Positions 46,034-54,579 of a stretch of DNA of 64,000 bases are shown here, piece by piece. Within the stretch, counting starts at the first letter, position 1. The number at the start of each line of letters is the position of its first letter. A model generated the notes under the pieces. The model had not been told where the DNA came from. It saw nothing but the letters and a program-made list of their open reading frames with translations, and did not search any database. The position numbers and the translations under genes are program-made. This DNA is from Bryobacteraceae bacterium (GTDB lineage: Bacteria; Acidobacteriota; Terriglobia; Bryobacterales; Bryobacteraceae). The stretch covers positions 43,340 through 107,339 of the forward strand of contig JAIEMJ010000002.1 in assembly GCA_019752335.1 (NCBI GenBank), in the 5' to 3' direction.

Positions 46034-46659
46034 GATTTCTCCTGTCTTCCCGGCGCGGAAAAGCCGGCTTTGGCGAAGGCCTTGATTTGCGCCAACATCT
46101 CCTGGGCGTCGTTGCCATCGCAGAGTCCGCCGGAGACGTTCATCATGTTGCGGGCACTGCCCATGGCGTGCGCGAGTAGCCCGACGCTGAGATACATGCG
46201 CCAAAAGACTTCCGGCCGTTTGAGATGCGGCAGCGTGCGGCACAGGGCGTGATTGAAACGCGCGGCCACCGGCGCGATCTCCTCGGTGAAGATACGGTCC
46301 ACGCTGGGGTGGGGATCCATGTAGATGCGGCCCACCACGCGCGTGATACTGGGCGCGCGGGCGATCTCCGCCATCACCGGATCGTAGAAAGCGTCGAGGA
46401 TCTTTTCAATTGGCACCGGTTGTTTGCCGTGCTGCTTCTCCAATTGATCGAGATACGCGAGCCGGGCTTCGTTGATGGGCCGCAAGCGGCGGCTGTAGAC
46501 GGCGTGGACGAGTTCGTCCTTGCTCTGGAAGTGATAATTGACGGCCGCCAAATTCACTTTGGCTTGGGTGGTGATGGTGCGCAGACTGGTGGCGTCGATC
46601 CCGTGGTCAGCGATCAGCCGTTCGGCGGCGTCGAGGATGCGCTCCTTCGTGTCAATCAT
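46030..46659 (-). CDS. TetR-family regulator (CecR/YbiH-like)
   Basis: 209 residues. The N-terminal helix-turn-helix is TKERILDAAERLIADHGIDA / TSLRTITTQAKVNLAAVNYHFQSKDELVHAVY. The C-terminal domain (ILDAFYDPVMAEIARAPSIT, EVFWRMYLSVGLLAHAM) resembles the CecR (DUF1956) group. In E. coli, CecR controls ybhG-ybhF-ybhS-ybhR, the same gene set found downstream here. Its promoter overlaps an inverted repeat touching its own start codon, so autoregulation of the whole operon is likely. Confidence 0.9.
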   Translation of the reverse strand: MIDTKERILDAAERLIADHGIDATSLRTITTQAKVNLAAVNYHFQSKDELVHAVYSRRLRPINEARLAYLDQLEKQHGKQPVPIEKILDAFYDPVMAEIARAPSITRVVGRIYMDPHPSVDRIFTEEIAPVAARFNHALCRTLPHLKRPEVFWRMYLSVGLLAHAMGSARNMMNVSGGLCDGNDAQEMLAQIKAFAKAGFSAPGRQEKS

Positions 46660-46700
46660 ACGTACGTTTGAATTGTACGTTTGAAAGAGATCGCTGTCAA
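46660..46700 (-). promoter_or_regulatory. Sigma-70 promoter with nested TetR operator for the efflux operon
   Basis: On the minus strand TTGACA (46695-46700), an exact 17-nt spacer, and TACAAT (46672-46677). The inverted repeat ACGTAC-N9-GTACGT (46660-46680) covers the -10 and transcription start and ends at the ATG. The same stretch also holds two direct copies of GTACGTTTGAA (46662-46672 and 46675-46685, plus strand), 13 bp apart. A repressor there would block polymerase directly. The 5' leader would be only about 6 nt. Confidence 0.8.
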
Positions 46701-47839
46701 GCGATCCCAGCCCGCAATGCCGCCACCAGCGCGGACGCCGCGTCAGAACTCCCTTGAGCGAGCGTCTTGCCGCCGCCCCCGCGGCCGCCTACTTCGGCCA
46801 CCGCGGCCTTGAAGAGCGCCCCGGCGTTGAGCCCGCTGCCTTCGGAGACGGCGAGCAAGACCGCGCCACCCGCCGACACCAGACAGGCGGCGTCACCGGC
46901 GCGCGTGAAGCCCTGCGCTTCGGCGCGGACTTCATCCGAAATCTCGCTTACCTCGCGCACCCATAGCCGGCGGCCCTCTCCAGCCGTTTCCGCATACGCC
47001 GCGACGCCACGTTGTTCAGCGGCCTCGACAAGCAACTTGGCGAGCGACTTCTCGGCGCTGGCCAGCCGGGCCTGTGCCTCGCGCGCGCTGGCCGGTACTT
47101 GATCGAGCCCAACACTGTAGACGCGTGCCGCCGCCGTAAGCGACGCGAAGTCCGCCCGCGCGCGACGCAGGGCGCGCCCGCCGCAGAGAAACTCGAGCCG
47201 CAGCGACTGCCGAATCTTCTCCGTGCGGCGCAGCAGAATCAGCCCGATCTGCCCCGTGCTGGCGACGTGCGTCCCACCGCAGGCGCTGCGATCCAGGCCC
47301 GTGATGGTCACCACGCGCAACGGGCCTTCGCGCTCCGAGGCCTTGCGTAACCCCGTGGGCGACTCTTCCACGGCGACGGTGACGGCGCGGTCCGCCCAGA
47401 TTTCGACGTTGGCGGCTTGCTCGATCGCGGCGAGCCGCTCGGGGCTAAGGTCCGTCGCCTCCAGGTCAATGGTGGCGGCGTCGTCGCCCAGATGAAAGCT
47501 CACCGTGCCGATGCCGAATTGCTCGGCCAACACGGCGGAGAGCAGGTGTTGCCCGGTGTGCTGCTGCATGTGGTCGAAGCGCCGCGGCCAGTCGATGGCG
47601 CCCGTCACTTCCGTGGCACGCAAAGGTTCAGCGAGGCGATGCGCGATGCGCTCGCCTTCGTCGATCACATCAAGGACGGCGACGCCGTTCAGCGTGCCCA
47701 GGTCATGCGGCTGTCCGCCGGAGGTGGGATAGAAGGCGGTGCGGTCCAAATAGAGCGTGGCCGCCAGCTCGTCGCTGGCGGCCACTTGGGCGGAAAATTC
47801 CGCGAGGGTCTGTTGGTGGTAGTAGAGTCGTTCGGTCAT
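46697..47839 (-). CDS. AlaX-type alanyl-tRNA editing protein with DHHA1 domain
   Basis: 380 residues of the freestanding editing-domain family that deacylates mischarged tRNA-Ala. The N-terminal part has LDRTAFYPTSGGQPHDLGTL. The zinc-binding/editing motifs are HMQQHTGQHLLSAVL (HxxxH) and CGGTHVASTGQIGLI. The C-terminal half (about 245-380) has GGRGGGGKTLAQGSSDAASAL, the DHHA1 domain seen in AlaRS and long AlaX proteins. The start codon overlaps the stop of the secreted protein gene upstream (4 nt). It lies just before the efflux operon promoter. Confidence 0.88.
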   Translation of the reverse strand: MTERLYYHQQTLAEFSAQVAASDELAATLYLDRTAFYPTSGGQPHDLGTLNGVAVLDVIDEGERIAHRLAEPLRATEVTGAIDWPRRFDHMQQHTGQHLLSAVLAEQFGIGTVSFHLGDDAATIDLEATDLSPERLAAIEQAANVEIWADRAVTVAVEESPTGLRKASEREGPLRVVTITGLDRSACGGTHVASTGQIGLILLRRTEKIRQSLRLEFLCGGRALRRARADFASLTAAARVYSVGLDQVPASAREAQARLASAEKSLAKLLVEAAEQRGVAAYAETAGEGRRLWVREVSEISDEVRAEAQGFTRAGDAACLVSAGGAVLLAVSEGSGLNAGALFKAAVAEVGGRGGGGKTLAQGSSDAASALVAALRAGIA

Positions 47840-49593
47840 TGAGCAGCGAGAGCGATCCGCGCGGTGTTGCTCGTGAAGCTCTCAATCCCCAAGGATATCG
47901 GAACGCTGTCCCCCGTCGCGACACCCGCGGGCACCACGACGTTTACCTGGTAAAGCCCCATGAAGCCGGGAACCAGGCCGGCGAAGAAGGGCTCCGCCGT
48001 GCGCAGACTGAAGGGACCCGGCGTGCCGAAGACCACCACCGGATTCGGCTGCACCGCCGCCAGCGGACTGCTGGGTGAAGCGTCGCCGCTGGCCACGGCG
48101 GGATTCGTCGCGCCCAGGCCGATGGCGTAGATCACCAGCACGTCGCCCGGCTTGGCCGGGGCGCCGCCGGGAATGCCCAGGCTGGTGGGCAGGGGATAGC
48201 CGTTGGTGGTGGCGTTGACGATGATGCCGTATTCGCCGGGGAAGCTGAACGTCATGATGCGCGGCACGCGCCGCTCAATCGTCACGCTGACGGAGTTGCC
48301 GCGTTGGCCCGCGCGATCCACGCGAATCACCGCGTCGCCGGGCGGCGTCTCGTAGGGAATGAGGAAGTTTACCTGGTCATACGAAACGTAATAGAGCGGC
48401 GCCGCCACGTCATTGACAAAGACCTGCACGCCGCTAATCGTCTTCGGATAGGGCGTCGCTTGCGCGCCCGCCGGAGCGGTACCCAGGGCGACGAACTGCT
48501 CGCCGAAGATCGCGGTTGCGCCACCTTGTGCCAAGCTTTCGCCGCGCGCGTAGGTGCCGATGTTCAGCACGCTGCCCACGGAGGCAAGCGGCGGGCCCGC
48601 GGCGATCACTTCAAGCGTCGCGGGCACGCGCGTGGGGCCGTTAGCCGCGTTCGAGTTCACCGTGATGGTGCCCGTATAAGTTCCCAACGCGAGCGTGCCC
48701 GCATCAGCGTCCGCCTTGATCAAGGCCGAATTCGACGTGTCCGGCGTCAGCGTCAGCCAGGGGCCGCCCGTCGCGCCCGGGGCAAAGGTCGCGCCGGACA
48801 CGGCCAGTGTGCCTTGTCCGCGATTCGACATCACCAGGAATTGCGACAGCTTGCCCGCTTGCGGAACGCGAAAGCGCAGGTTCGCCGTACTGGCCGAGGC
48901 AATCGGTTGCGCCGTGACGTTCAGCGTGACCGGTATCGTGCGATTGTCGCCCGCGAAATTGGAGCCCGTGGTGGTGACGGAGCCCTGATATACGCCCACG
49001 GGCGTGGAGGGAATCTGCCGCCCGACGATGCGGTAAGGGAACGTGAAACGGAAGGTGCCGCTGCCATCGAGCGCCAGCGACAGCCAACTGCCGCCCGACG
49101 TCGTGGTGACGTTCGACTGCAAGGCGCTGTTGGTGGTGAAGGCGACTTCGGAGGAGCCGCCCGTGGGCGGCAGGAAGAAGTCGACGCGGTCCGGCACGCC
49201 ACCACCGGCCTGGATGGTCACTGTCACAAACTGCGGCGCGTCAATGGCGTTGGGGTCGCGCACGGTGAGCGTTCCGGTGTAAGTGCCGCGCGCGAGGGCG
49301 GTAGTGGTGAAGCCAATGTTGATGGGCAGGCAGGTGCCGGTGAGGACGGTGCAGGGCCGGGCCGCACCGAGCACCGCGCTCATCCAAGGCACGTCCGCGC
49401 TGAGGGTGAGGGTCAGGTTGCCCGAGCCGGCGTTGCGCGCTTCAATGGTTTGGCCGGGCGCCACCCCGCCTTGCGCGAAGGTCAGCGGACCGACAGCGGT
49501 GGTGGACAGTCGCAGCCTGGGTTGGGCCCAAACGCTCGCCGCCAGCGCGAGAAACAGAATCGAAATCTTTGTGAAACGAGGTACAAGTGCCAC
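47836..49593 (-). CDS. Secreted beta-sandwich protein with TIGR03437-type C-terminal domain
   Basis: 585 residues from a GTG with a good ribosome site (AAGGGAG, 7 nt away). The signal peptide ends at ALAASVWAQ. Three or four BACON-like immunoglobulin-type repeats follow, each with a G-T-Y-T/Q-G-T/S-[LIV]-T strand (YTGTLTVRDPNA, YQGSVTTTGSNF, YTGTITVNSNAA). Residues from about 335 form the TIGR03437 domain (GESLAQGGATAIFGEQFVAL, YYVSYDQVNFLIPYETPPG, ALGLGATNP-like end). A surface or adhesion role is plausible but unproven. It follows a long structured leader and is coupled to alaX by ATGA. Confidence 0.78.
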   Translation of the reverse strand: MALVPRFTKISILFLALAASVWAQPRLRLSTTAVGPLTFAQGGVAPGQTIEARNAGSGNLTLTLSADVPWMSAVLGAARPCTVLTGTCLPINIGFTTTALARGTYTGTLTVRDPNAIDAPQFVTVTIQAGGGVPDRVDFFLPPTGGSSEVAFTTNSALQSNVTTTSGGSWLSLALDGSGTFRFTFPYRIVGRQIPSTPVGVYQGSVTTTGSNFAGDNRTIPVTLNVTAQPIASASTANLRFRVPQAGKLSQFLVMSNRGQGTLAVSGATFAPGATGGPWLTLTPDTSNSALIKADADAGTLALGTYTGTITVNSNAANGPTRVPATLEVIAAGPPLASVGSVLNIGTYARGESLAQGGATAIFGEQFVALGTAPAGAQATPYPKTISGVQVFVNDVAAPLYYVSYDQVNFLIPYETPPGDAVIRVDRAGQRGNSVSVTIERRVPRIMTFSFPGEYGIIVNATTNGYPLPTSLGIPGGAPAKPGDVLVIYAIGLGATNPAVASGDASPSSPLAAVQPNPVVVFGTPGPFSLRTAEPFFAGLVPGFMGLYQVNVVVPAGVATGDSVPISLGIESFTSNTARIALAAQ

Positions 49594-49823
49594 TCGAATG
49601 CTCCCTTATTCGTCAGACAACCGAAGCCCGGCGGGTTCACGCGTCCAGCAATGCAGCAATCACGAGGGGGGTGGTGTGATGGACTGGATTCGCGGCTGCG
49701 GATGCAGCCTCGGGAATCCGACGCGGGATGGACTCCTACTTGCCGGACGGCGCCAAGCAATTGAAACATTCCCCAAGGAAAACGTTTCAACCTAGCGAAC
49801 CGCCACGCAACACCCACAGTATA
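49594..49823 (-). promoter_or_regulatory. Promoter and structured leader of about 220 nt before the TIGR03437 protein gene
   Basis: On the minus strand TATACT (49818-49823), with TTCAGA 16 nt upstream, would start a transcript with a leader of about 218 nt. The leader contains an inverted repeat TTGAAAC/GTTTCAA (49761-49790) and a strong two-part hairpin: outer stem GGATTC/GAATCC (49686-49719) and inner stem GGCTGC/GCAGCC (49694-49709). AAACGTTT within the first repeat resembles a LacI-type half-operator core. No known riboswitch class could be matched by eye. The remainder of the gap up to 49947 shows nothing further. Confidence 0.4.
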
Positions 49824-49947
49824 ACAGTCCGCCGCATTTTCTGAACGTGTCGCCGCGCTTGTTTACAGCCGCTGAAGAATTCTACGGCACGCGAAAATAA
49901 ATGTGAGAGGAATCGCCCGCGAAACACACTATTCAGTAGGAATCCGT

Positions 49948-51861
49948 GTGTACGCTCTTCTTCTAACGGTCTGGCTGGCGCAGGCGCACCCTCTCGACGA
50001 GGCCTACGCTGAGTTGCGCGCCCATCATTATGACGCAGCGATTGCCTTGTTCCACAAAGGCTTAGCAGGCAATCCGGACGCCGTCGCCCCGCGTAAGGAC
50101 CTCGCCTATACGTTGCTCAAAGTCGGCGACCCGGACTCCGCGCGGGAGCAATTCGGACTCGCGCTGCAGCATGCCCCGCAGGATCATCACCTGGCCCTTG
50201 AATACGCGTTCCTCTGTTTTGAGGCGAAGGAAAGGCGATTGGCGCGCCTGATCTTCGACCGCGTGCGCCGCGAAGGTGACCCCGCCAGCCGCGCCACCGC
50301 GCAGACGGCCTTCACCAACATCGACGGCGAACTCGCCGCAGGACTCGCGCGTTGGCTCGCCGCCGCTCAGGCTTCGCCCGGCAAATTCAGCATCCATCAG
50401 GAGATCGCGCACTTGGCGGAGGAGCGCGATTCGCTCGACCTCGCCGCGGAGCACTACGCCCTGGCCTGGAAGCTGCGGCCCGATATGCGCGAATTTCTGC
50501 TGGACCTGGGGCGCGTGCATACCCTTGCCAAGCGGCCCGAGCCCGCCTTCGCCGCCTTGCTGGCCGCGAGCCACGCCACGGAACCGCGCATCGCCGAGCG
50601 GGCCCGTGGCTTGCTCGGCGGGCGCTACCCGTACGTCTATGAATTCGGCGCGGCGTTGGCGCTGGACCCGGAGAATGTCAGCCTGCGCCGCGAACTCGGC
50701 TTTCTGCTGCTGGCGATGCGCCAACCGGCGGAGGCGGAGGCCGTCTTTACGCAGGTACTGGCGCGCGCCAAGGACGATTGGCCATCGCTCGCGCAGTTGG
50801 GCATGTTGCGGCTGAAGCGGGCGCGGAACGAAGAGGAGTCAGCGGCGGCGAAGGAGTTGCTGACGCGGGTGCTGGCGGGGTCTCCGGATCTGGAACTGAA
50901 AGCGAAGGTGAATGAGGCGATGGGGTCCGCGCGGCAGCTGAACCGGTTCGCGGCGGACCAAAGCTACGCCAAGGGCTTTCTGCATGACGCTTTGCGGCTC
51001 TACCGGCTGGCGCAAGAGCGCGAGCCGGACGATGCCACCTTGCAACTGCGGCTGGGCTGGACCTTGAATATGCTGAAGCAGGACGCGGAGGCGATTACCT
51101 GGTTTGACCGAGCCCGTCACGCCGCCGACCCGAAGATTGCCGCCGAAGCCGAACGCGCGTATCGCAACCTGCGGCCACAGTTTGCGCCGGTGCGCCTCTC
51201 GGTATGGAGCCTGCCGATGTATTCCACGCGTTGGCGTGCGGGCTTCTCCTACGGTCAACTGAAGAGCGAATTTCGGGTGGGCCACTGGGCGGCGCGGCCC
51301 TATCTGTCGTTGCGCTTCGTAGGCGACACCGGGACGCTGCTGCGGCAGGCGGCGGTGGTGAATGGCGCGCTCTCGGAGCGGGCGGTGATCCCGGCCGTGG
51401 GCCTGAGTGGACGCCTGGGACCCGTGACGTTGTGGGGTGAGGCCGGCCTGACCGTGCCGTTTACGCGGGGTCCGCATCGCGCTGACTACCGCGGCGGCGC
51501 GTCGTTCGGCAAGGCTTGGGGGCATCCGCTGCCGGGGAAAGGCTGGTTCGCCACCACCAATGACGATGCGGTGTTCGTCAGCCGGTTCGACCGGGATACG
51601 ATCGTCTATTCGCTCAACCGGCTTGGCTACTCCTGGGGTCGCGTGCAGGCCGGTTGGAATTCGAATTTCACCTTCGATCTTCGCCGCTTTTGGTGGGGGA
51701 ATTTCGTGGAAACCGGTCCAGGAGTGAAGCTACAAGTCGCGCCGCGCCTCGCGCTGTCGGCCGACGCGCTGCGCGGCCGGCATTTAGTGCTTACCGGGAT
51801 TCCCGTGCGCCCCACTTACTATGATCTGCGAGTCTCTCTCTGGTATGCCGCGACTTACTAA
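49948..51861 (+). CDS. TPR-repeat outer-membrane beta-barrel protein
   Basis: 637 residues from GTG 49948 (AGGAAT precedes it; a GTG at 49903 is possible). The signal peptide is VYALLLTVWLAQA. About ten tetratricopeptide repeats follow (for example AYAELRAHHYDAAIALFHKG, DSAREQFGLALQHAPQDHH, GWTLNMLKQDAEAITWFDRA). The last 220 residues alternate hydrophobic and polar with many aromatics (WRAGFSYGQLKSEFRVGHW, YDLRVSLWYAATY), ending in an aromatic strand as in outer-membrane barrels. This TPR-plus-barrel layout is that of PgaA, PelB and BcsC polysaccharide exporters. Its stop overlaps the TIM-barrel-like gene by 17 bp. Confidence 0.68.
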   Translation: MYALLLTVWLAQAHPLDEAYAELRAHHYDAAIALFHKGLAGNPDAVAPRKDLAYTLLKVGDPDSAREQFGLALQHAPQDHHLALEYAFLCFEAKERRLARLIFDRVRREGDPASRATAQTAFTNIDGELAAGLARWLAAAQASPGKFSIHQEIAHLAEERDSLDLAAEHYALAWKLRPDMREFLLDLGRVHTLAKRPEPAFAALLAASHATEPRIAERARGLLGGRYPYVYEFGAALALDPENVSLRRELGFLLLAMRQPAEAEAVFTQVLARAKDDWPSLAQLGMLRLKRARNEEESAAAKELLTRVLAGSPDLELKAKVNEAMGSARQLNRFAADQSYAKGFLHDALRLYRLAQEREPDDATLQLRLGWTLNMLKQDAEAITWFDRARHAADPKIAAEAERAYRNLRPQFAPVRLSVWSLPMYSTRWRAGFSYGQLKSEFRVGHWAARPYLSLRFVGDTGTLLRQAAVVNGALSERAVIPAVGLSGRLGPVTLWGEAGLTVPFTRGPHRADYRGGASFGKAWGHPLPGKGWFATTNDDAVFVSRFDRDTIVYSLNRLGYSWGRVQAGWNSNFTFDLRRFWWGNFVETGPGVKLQVAPRLALSADALRGRHLVLTGIPVRPTYYDLRVSLWYAATY

Positions 51862-53749
51862 CTTCTTCTACTTACTTGCGCTGCCAGCGTTGGCGCACAC
51901 TTACCGCCTGGAGCCGGCCGATTTACCCGGTTACCGGGAATTCTTTCTCAGCCTCGGCTTCGAAGAGTCACAGGTGGCGCCGGTAATTGCCGTGCAGAAT
52001 ACCAAATCGACGGCCGGGCTGCAGATTGTCACGGGGCCGTTTCTGGGCGCCGTGGCGGGAGATAGGAAGGTGAAGGTCCGTTCGGCCGTGGACGTCTTTC
52101 GGCCGTCGCTTGAAATCGTCTGGGAGCACGAGGAGTTCCTGCCCACTTACACGCTGCCGGCGGGAGCCAAGGTGTACACGTGGGATCGTTGGACGCAGGC
52201 GCCCCTTGCCGCCAGTTGGAAGCAGGACCGCCAGACCATCCTCTGGCTGGCGACGTCCTTGGGTGAACACGGCTACGAGAAGTTCCCCTACCTGGCGCAG
52301 GCCCTGGTAGAGCTCGGCTTTGCGCCCCCGTATCGCGGCCGCGACCTGTGGGCCTTCTTCGACTCCGGGTATCGCGCCCGCGCCGACTTCGACTATCTCG
52401 CGGCCCAATGGCGGCGTGCCGGCATCGCCGCCTTGCATGTCGCCTCCTGGCATTACTTCGAGGCCAGTGAGGAGAAGAGCGCGGAACTCGAACGCCTCAT
52501 CCTAGCCTGCCATCGGCAAAGAATTCTGGTTTACGCTTGGATCGAGTTGCCCCACGTCAGTGAACAATTCTGGCAGCGGCACCCTGAATGGCGCGAGAAG
52601 ACTGGCAACGGGCAGGACGCGCAACTCGACTGGCGCAAGTTAGTCAGCTTACACGACCCCGATTGCGCCAAAGCGGTGGCGTCGGGAATTGGACAGATGC
52701 TGAATCGCTTTGATTGGGACGGCGCTAACTTGGCCGAGCTCTACTTCGAGTCATTGGAAGGCGTCGCCAATCCCGCCCGCTTCACGCCGATGAATGCGAC
52801 GGTGCGCCAGGAATACTTGGCACTCAAAGGGCATGACCCAGTGAGTATCTTCACCCATCCCGAACGCGTGCCGGCGTTTCTCGAATACCGGGCCGCGCTG
52901 GCCACCAAGTTACAAACGGAGTGGCTGGAGCGTTTAGCGGCGATACGCAAGCAAAAGCCGGGCGGCTTCGACTTAACCTGGACGCACATCGACGACCGTT
53001 TCGATACGCGCATGCGTGACTTACTCGGCGCCGACAGCGGCCGCGCCTTGCCGTTGGCCAAGCAATACTCGGCTACCTTCCTGATTGAGGATCCAGCCAC
53101 CGTCTGGCACTTAGGTCCGCGGCGCTATGTCGAAATTGCGAAGCGCTATCCGCGCGACGCCCGCCTGGCGATTGACCTGAATATTGTCGAGCGCTATCAG
53201 GACGTCTACCCGGCGAAGCAGCAGACTGGCGCGGAATTATTCTCGCTCATCCACCACGCCGCGCAGAGTTTTCCGCGCGTCGCCTTGTACTTCGAACGCT
53301 CCATCCTGCCGCCGGATTACCCGCTGCTGGCGAGTGCTTCGGCGGTGAAGCCGAAACGGCTGGGGGGAAATCGCTTTGAGGCGGAGCGGCCCTTTGGCTT
53401 GGCGCACTCGGGCGCGCTGACGGTGAACGGCGAGCCTTGGCCCGTAACGGACGGCGAAATCGCTTGGCTGCCCGCAGGAAAGTTAGCCATCGCCCCGGCG
53501 ACCCGTTTGCCCGAATTCCGGTTACTCGACTTGAACGCGGAGTTACTTGCGGCCAGCGCGCGCCGCGACGGAATCGACTTCGCCTACCGCTCCAACGCTC
53601 GCGCGCTGGCGCAATTCAGCGCGCCACTTACTGGCCTGGAGATCGATGGCCAGCCAGTCACGCCGACCTGGATTGACCAGCCGAAAGGGGTAATCGCGCT
53701 GCCCGCCGGCCAGCATCGCGTGCGGGCGATTCACTTGGGCAAGACTTAA
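51845..53749 (+). CDS. Exported TIM-barrel glycoside-hydrolase-like protein
   Basis: 634 residues from ATG 51845 with signal peptide MPRLTNFFYLLALPALAHT. An N-terminal domain (about 20-170) is followed by a barrel-like core: DFDYLAAQWRRAGIAALHV, ILVYAWIELPHVSEQFWQRH, RFDWDGANLAELYFESLEG, GGFDLTWTHIDDRFDTRM and RDARLAIDLNIVERYQD. Acidic residues at strand ends (E in WIELP, E in LYFESLEG, D in HIDDR) are candidate catalytic sites. A beta-sandwich C-terminus (about 495-634) ends it. The layout recalls the hydrolase part of PgaB or PelA. It is coupled to the TPR-barrel gene. No assigned family; the glycosidase role is inferred. Confidence 0.55.
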   Translation: MPRLTNFFYLLALPALAHTYRLEPADLPGYREFFLSLGFEESQVAPVIAVQNTKSTAGLQIVTGPFLGAVAGDRKVKVRSAVDVFRPSLEIVWEHEEFLPTYTLPAGAKVYTWDRWTQAPLAASWKQDRQTILWLATSLGEHGYEKFPYLAQALVELGFAPPYRGRDLWAFFDSGYRARADFDYLAAQWRRAGIAALHVASWHYFEASEEKSAELERLILACHRQRILVYAWIELPHVSEQFWQRHPEWREKTGNGQDAQLDWRKLVSLHDPDCAKAVASGIGQMLNRFDWDGANLAELYFESLEGVANPARFTPMNATVRQEYLALKGHDPVSIFTHPERVPAFLEYRAALATKLQTEWLERLAAIRKQKPGGFDLTWTHIDDRFDTRMRDLLGADSGRALPLAKQYSATFLIEDPATVWHLGPRRYVEIAKRYPRDARLAIDLNIVERYQDVYPAKQQTGAELFSLIHHAAQSFPRVALYFERSILPPDYPLLASASAVKPKRLGGNRFEAERPFGLAHSGALTVNGEPWPVTDGEIAWLPAGKLAIAPATRLPEFRLLDLNAELLAASARRDGIDFAYRSNARALAQFSAPLTGLEIDGQPVTPTWIDQPKGVIALPAGQHRVRAIHLGKT

Positions 53750-53775
53750 AGTCCTTTGTGCTACTCTGGCAGGCG

Positions 53776-54570
53776 ATGCATGCCTCCCAAGAATCTTCCG
53801 CCATTCTGGTTCAGGCTTGGGACGCGCTCAATCAAGGTAGCCCAGGCTTCGAAAGCCGTCGCGGCGGACTCATCGACATCTCCTGGAATGGCCATCCATG
53901 TGCATTCTTCAACCTCGCCGCTACGGTCCAGCCACCCGCATCGATTGCTGCCTTCCGCGACTCCGTCATCGAGACCTCTGCTTGGGCGGCGCAACGCGGC
54001 GTACCGTGGATCTTCGTACTCACTCCCGCACTCTTCGGCGATCTGCTGCCCGCCGCCGAGGATCAACTCGGCTTACTGGGCTTCGCGCCCTTGCTACCGC
54101 TGACGGGCATGGAAGCGCATGAGCTGTTCCCGCCGGTGCGGCAAGGCGCCGCAGAAAAATTGACCGAAGCGGAGCCCGGCCTTGGCGGCAAGATCATTCG
54201 CCTGAACGAAGCGGCGTACGAAATGAAGTTCGGCGAGCCGGGCTCCATGCATCTGGAGGCGGACGGCTGGTGGACGAGCCCCGGCCGCTTGGCGACGTTG
54301 CTCGAAGACGAAGGCGAGCCGGTCAGTAGCGCGGTCGTCTTGGACGCGGCGGCAACCCGCTACGTCGCGCTGGTCGCCACGTCGCCTGCCCGTCAGCGGC
54401 AAGGCTTCGCCGAAGCGGCGATGCGCGACGTGCTGGCGCGGGCGCTCGCCGCCGGCTTACCCCGGCGGACCTACCTGCACGCCTCCGCTGCCGGGCGCCC
54501 CGTCTACCTGCGCATGGGTTATCGCGTCACCGCGGAGCACACGGTCTATGTCAAAACTGATGTACCCTAA
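53776..54570 (+). CDS. GNAT-family acetyltransferase
   Basis: 264 residues (a GTG at 53758 would add six). The C-terminal half carries the GNAT core: RYVALVATSPARQRQGFAEA with the acetyl-CoA-binding Q/RxxGxA loop, then AMRDVLARALAAGLPRRTYL and PVYLRMGYRVTAEHTVYVK. The N-terminal half (about 1-120) is a second, degenerate GNAT-like domain with PWIFVLTPALFGDL and LGLLGFAPLLPLTGMEAH. The substrate is unknown. It starts 26 nt after the TIM-barrel gene and 9 nt before the DUF1080 gene. Confidence 0.78.
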   Translation: MHASQESSAILVQAWDALNQGSPGFESRRGGLIDISWNGHPCAFFNLAATVQPPASIAAFRDSVIETSAWAAQRGVPWIFVLTPALFGDLLPAAEDQLGLLGFAPLLPLTGMEAHELFPPVRQGAAEKLTEAEPGLGGKIIRLNEAAYEMKFGEPGSMHLEADGWWTSPGRLATLLEDEGEPVSSAVVLDAAATRYVALVATSPARQRQGFAEAAMRDVLARALAAGLPRRTYLHASAAGRPVYLRMGYRVTAEHTVYVKTDVP

Positions 54571-54579
54571 CGGTCACGG

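Noticed and set aside
44702..46243. Longer TolC reading frame starting at 46243
   Set aside because: The first 70 residues lie antiparallel within the tetR coding frame and lack a signal peptide; a ribosome site and signal peptide support 46033.
48304..49764. Long Arg-rich plus-strand frame of 486 residues
   Set aside because: It is antisense to the secreted beta-sandwich protein; repetitive Arg/Gly/Ala composition and no domain.
49594..49817. Cyclic-di-GMP (GEMM) riboswitch in the leader
   Set aside because: I looked for the conserved GEMM core and its GNRA tetraloop pairing and could not find a convincing match.
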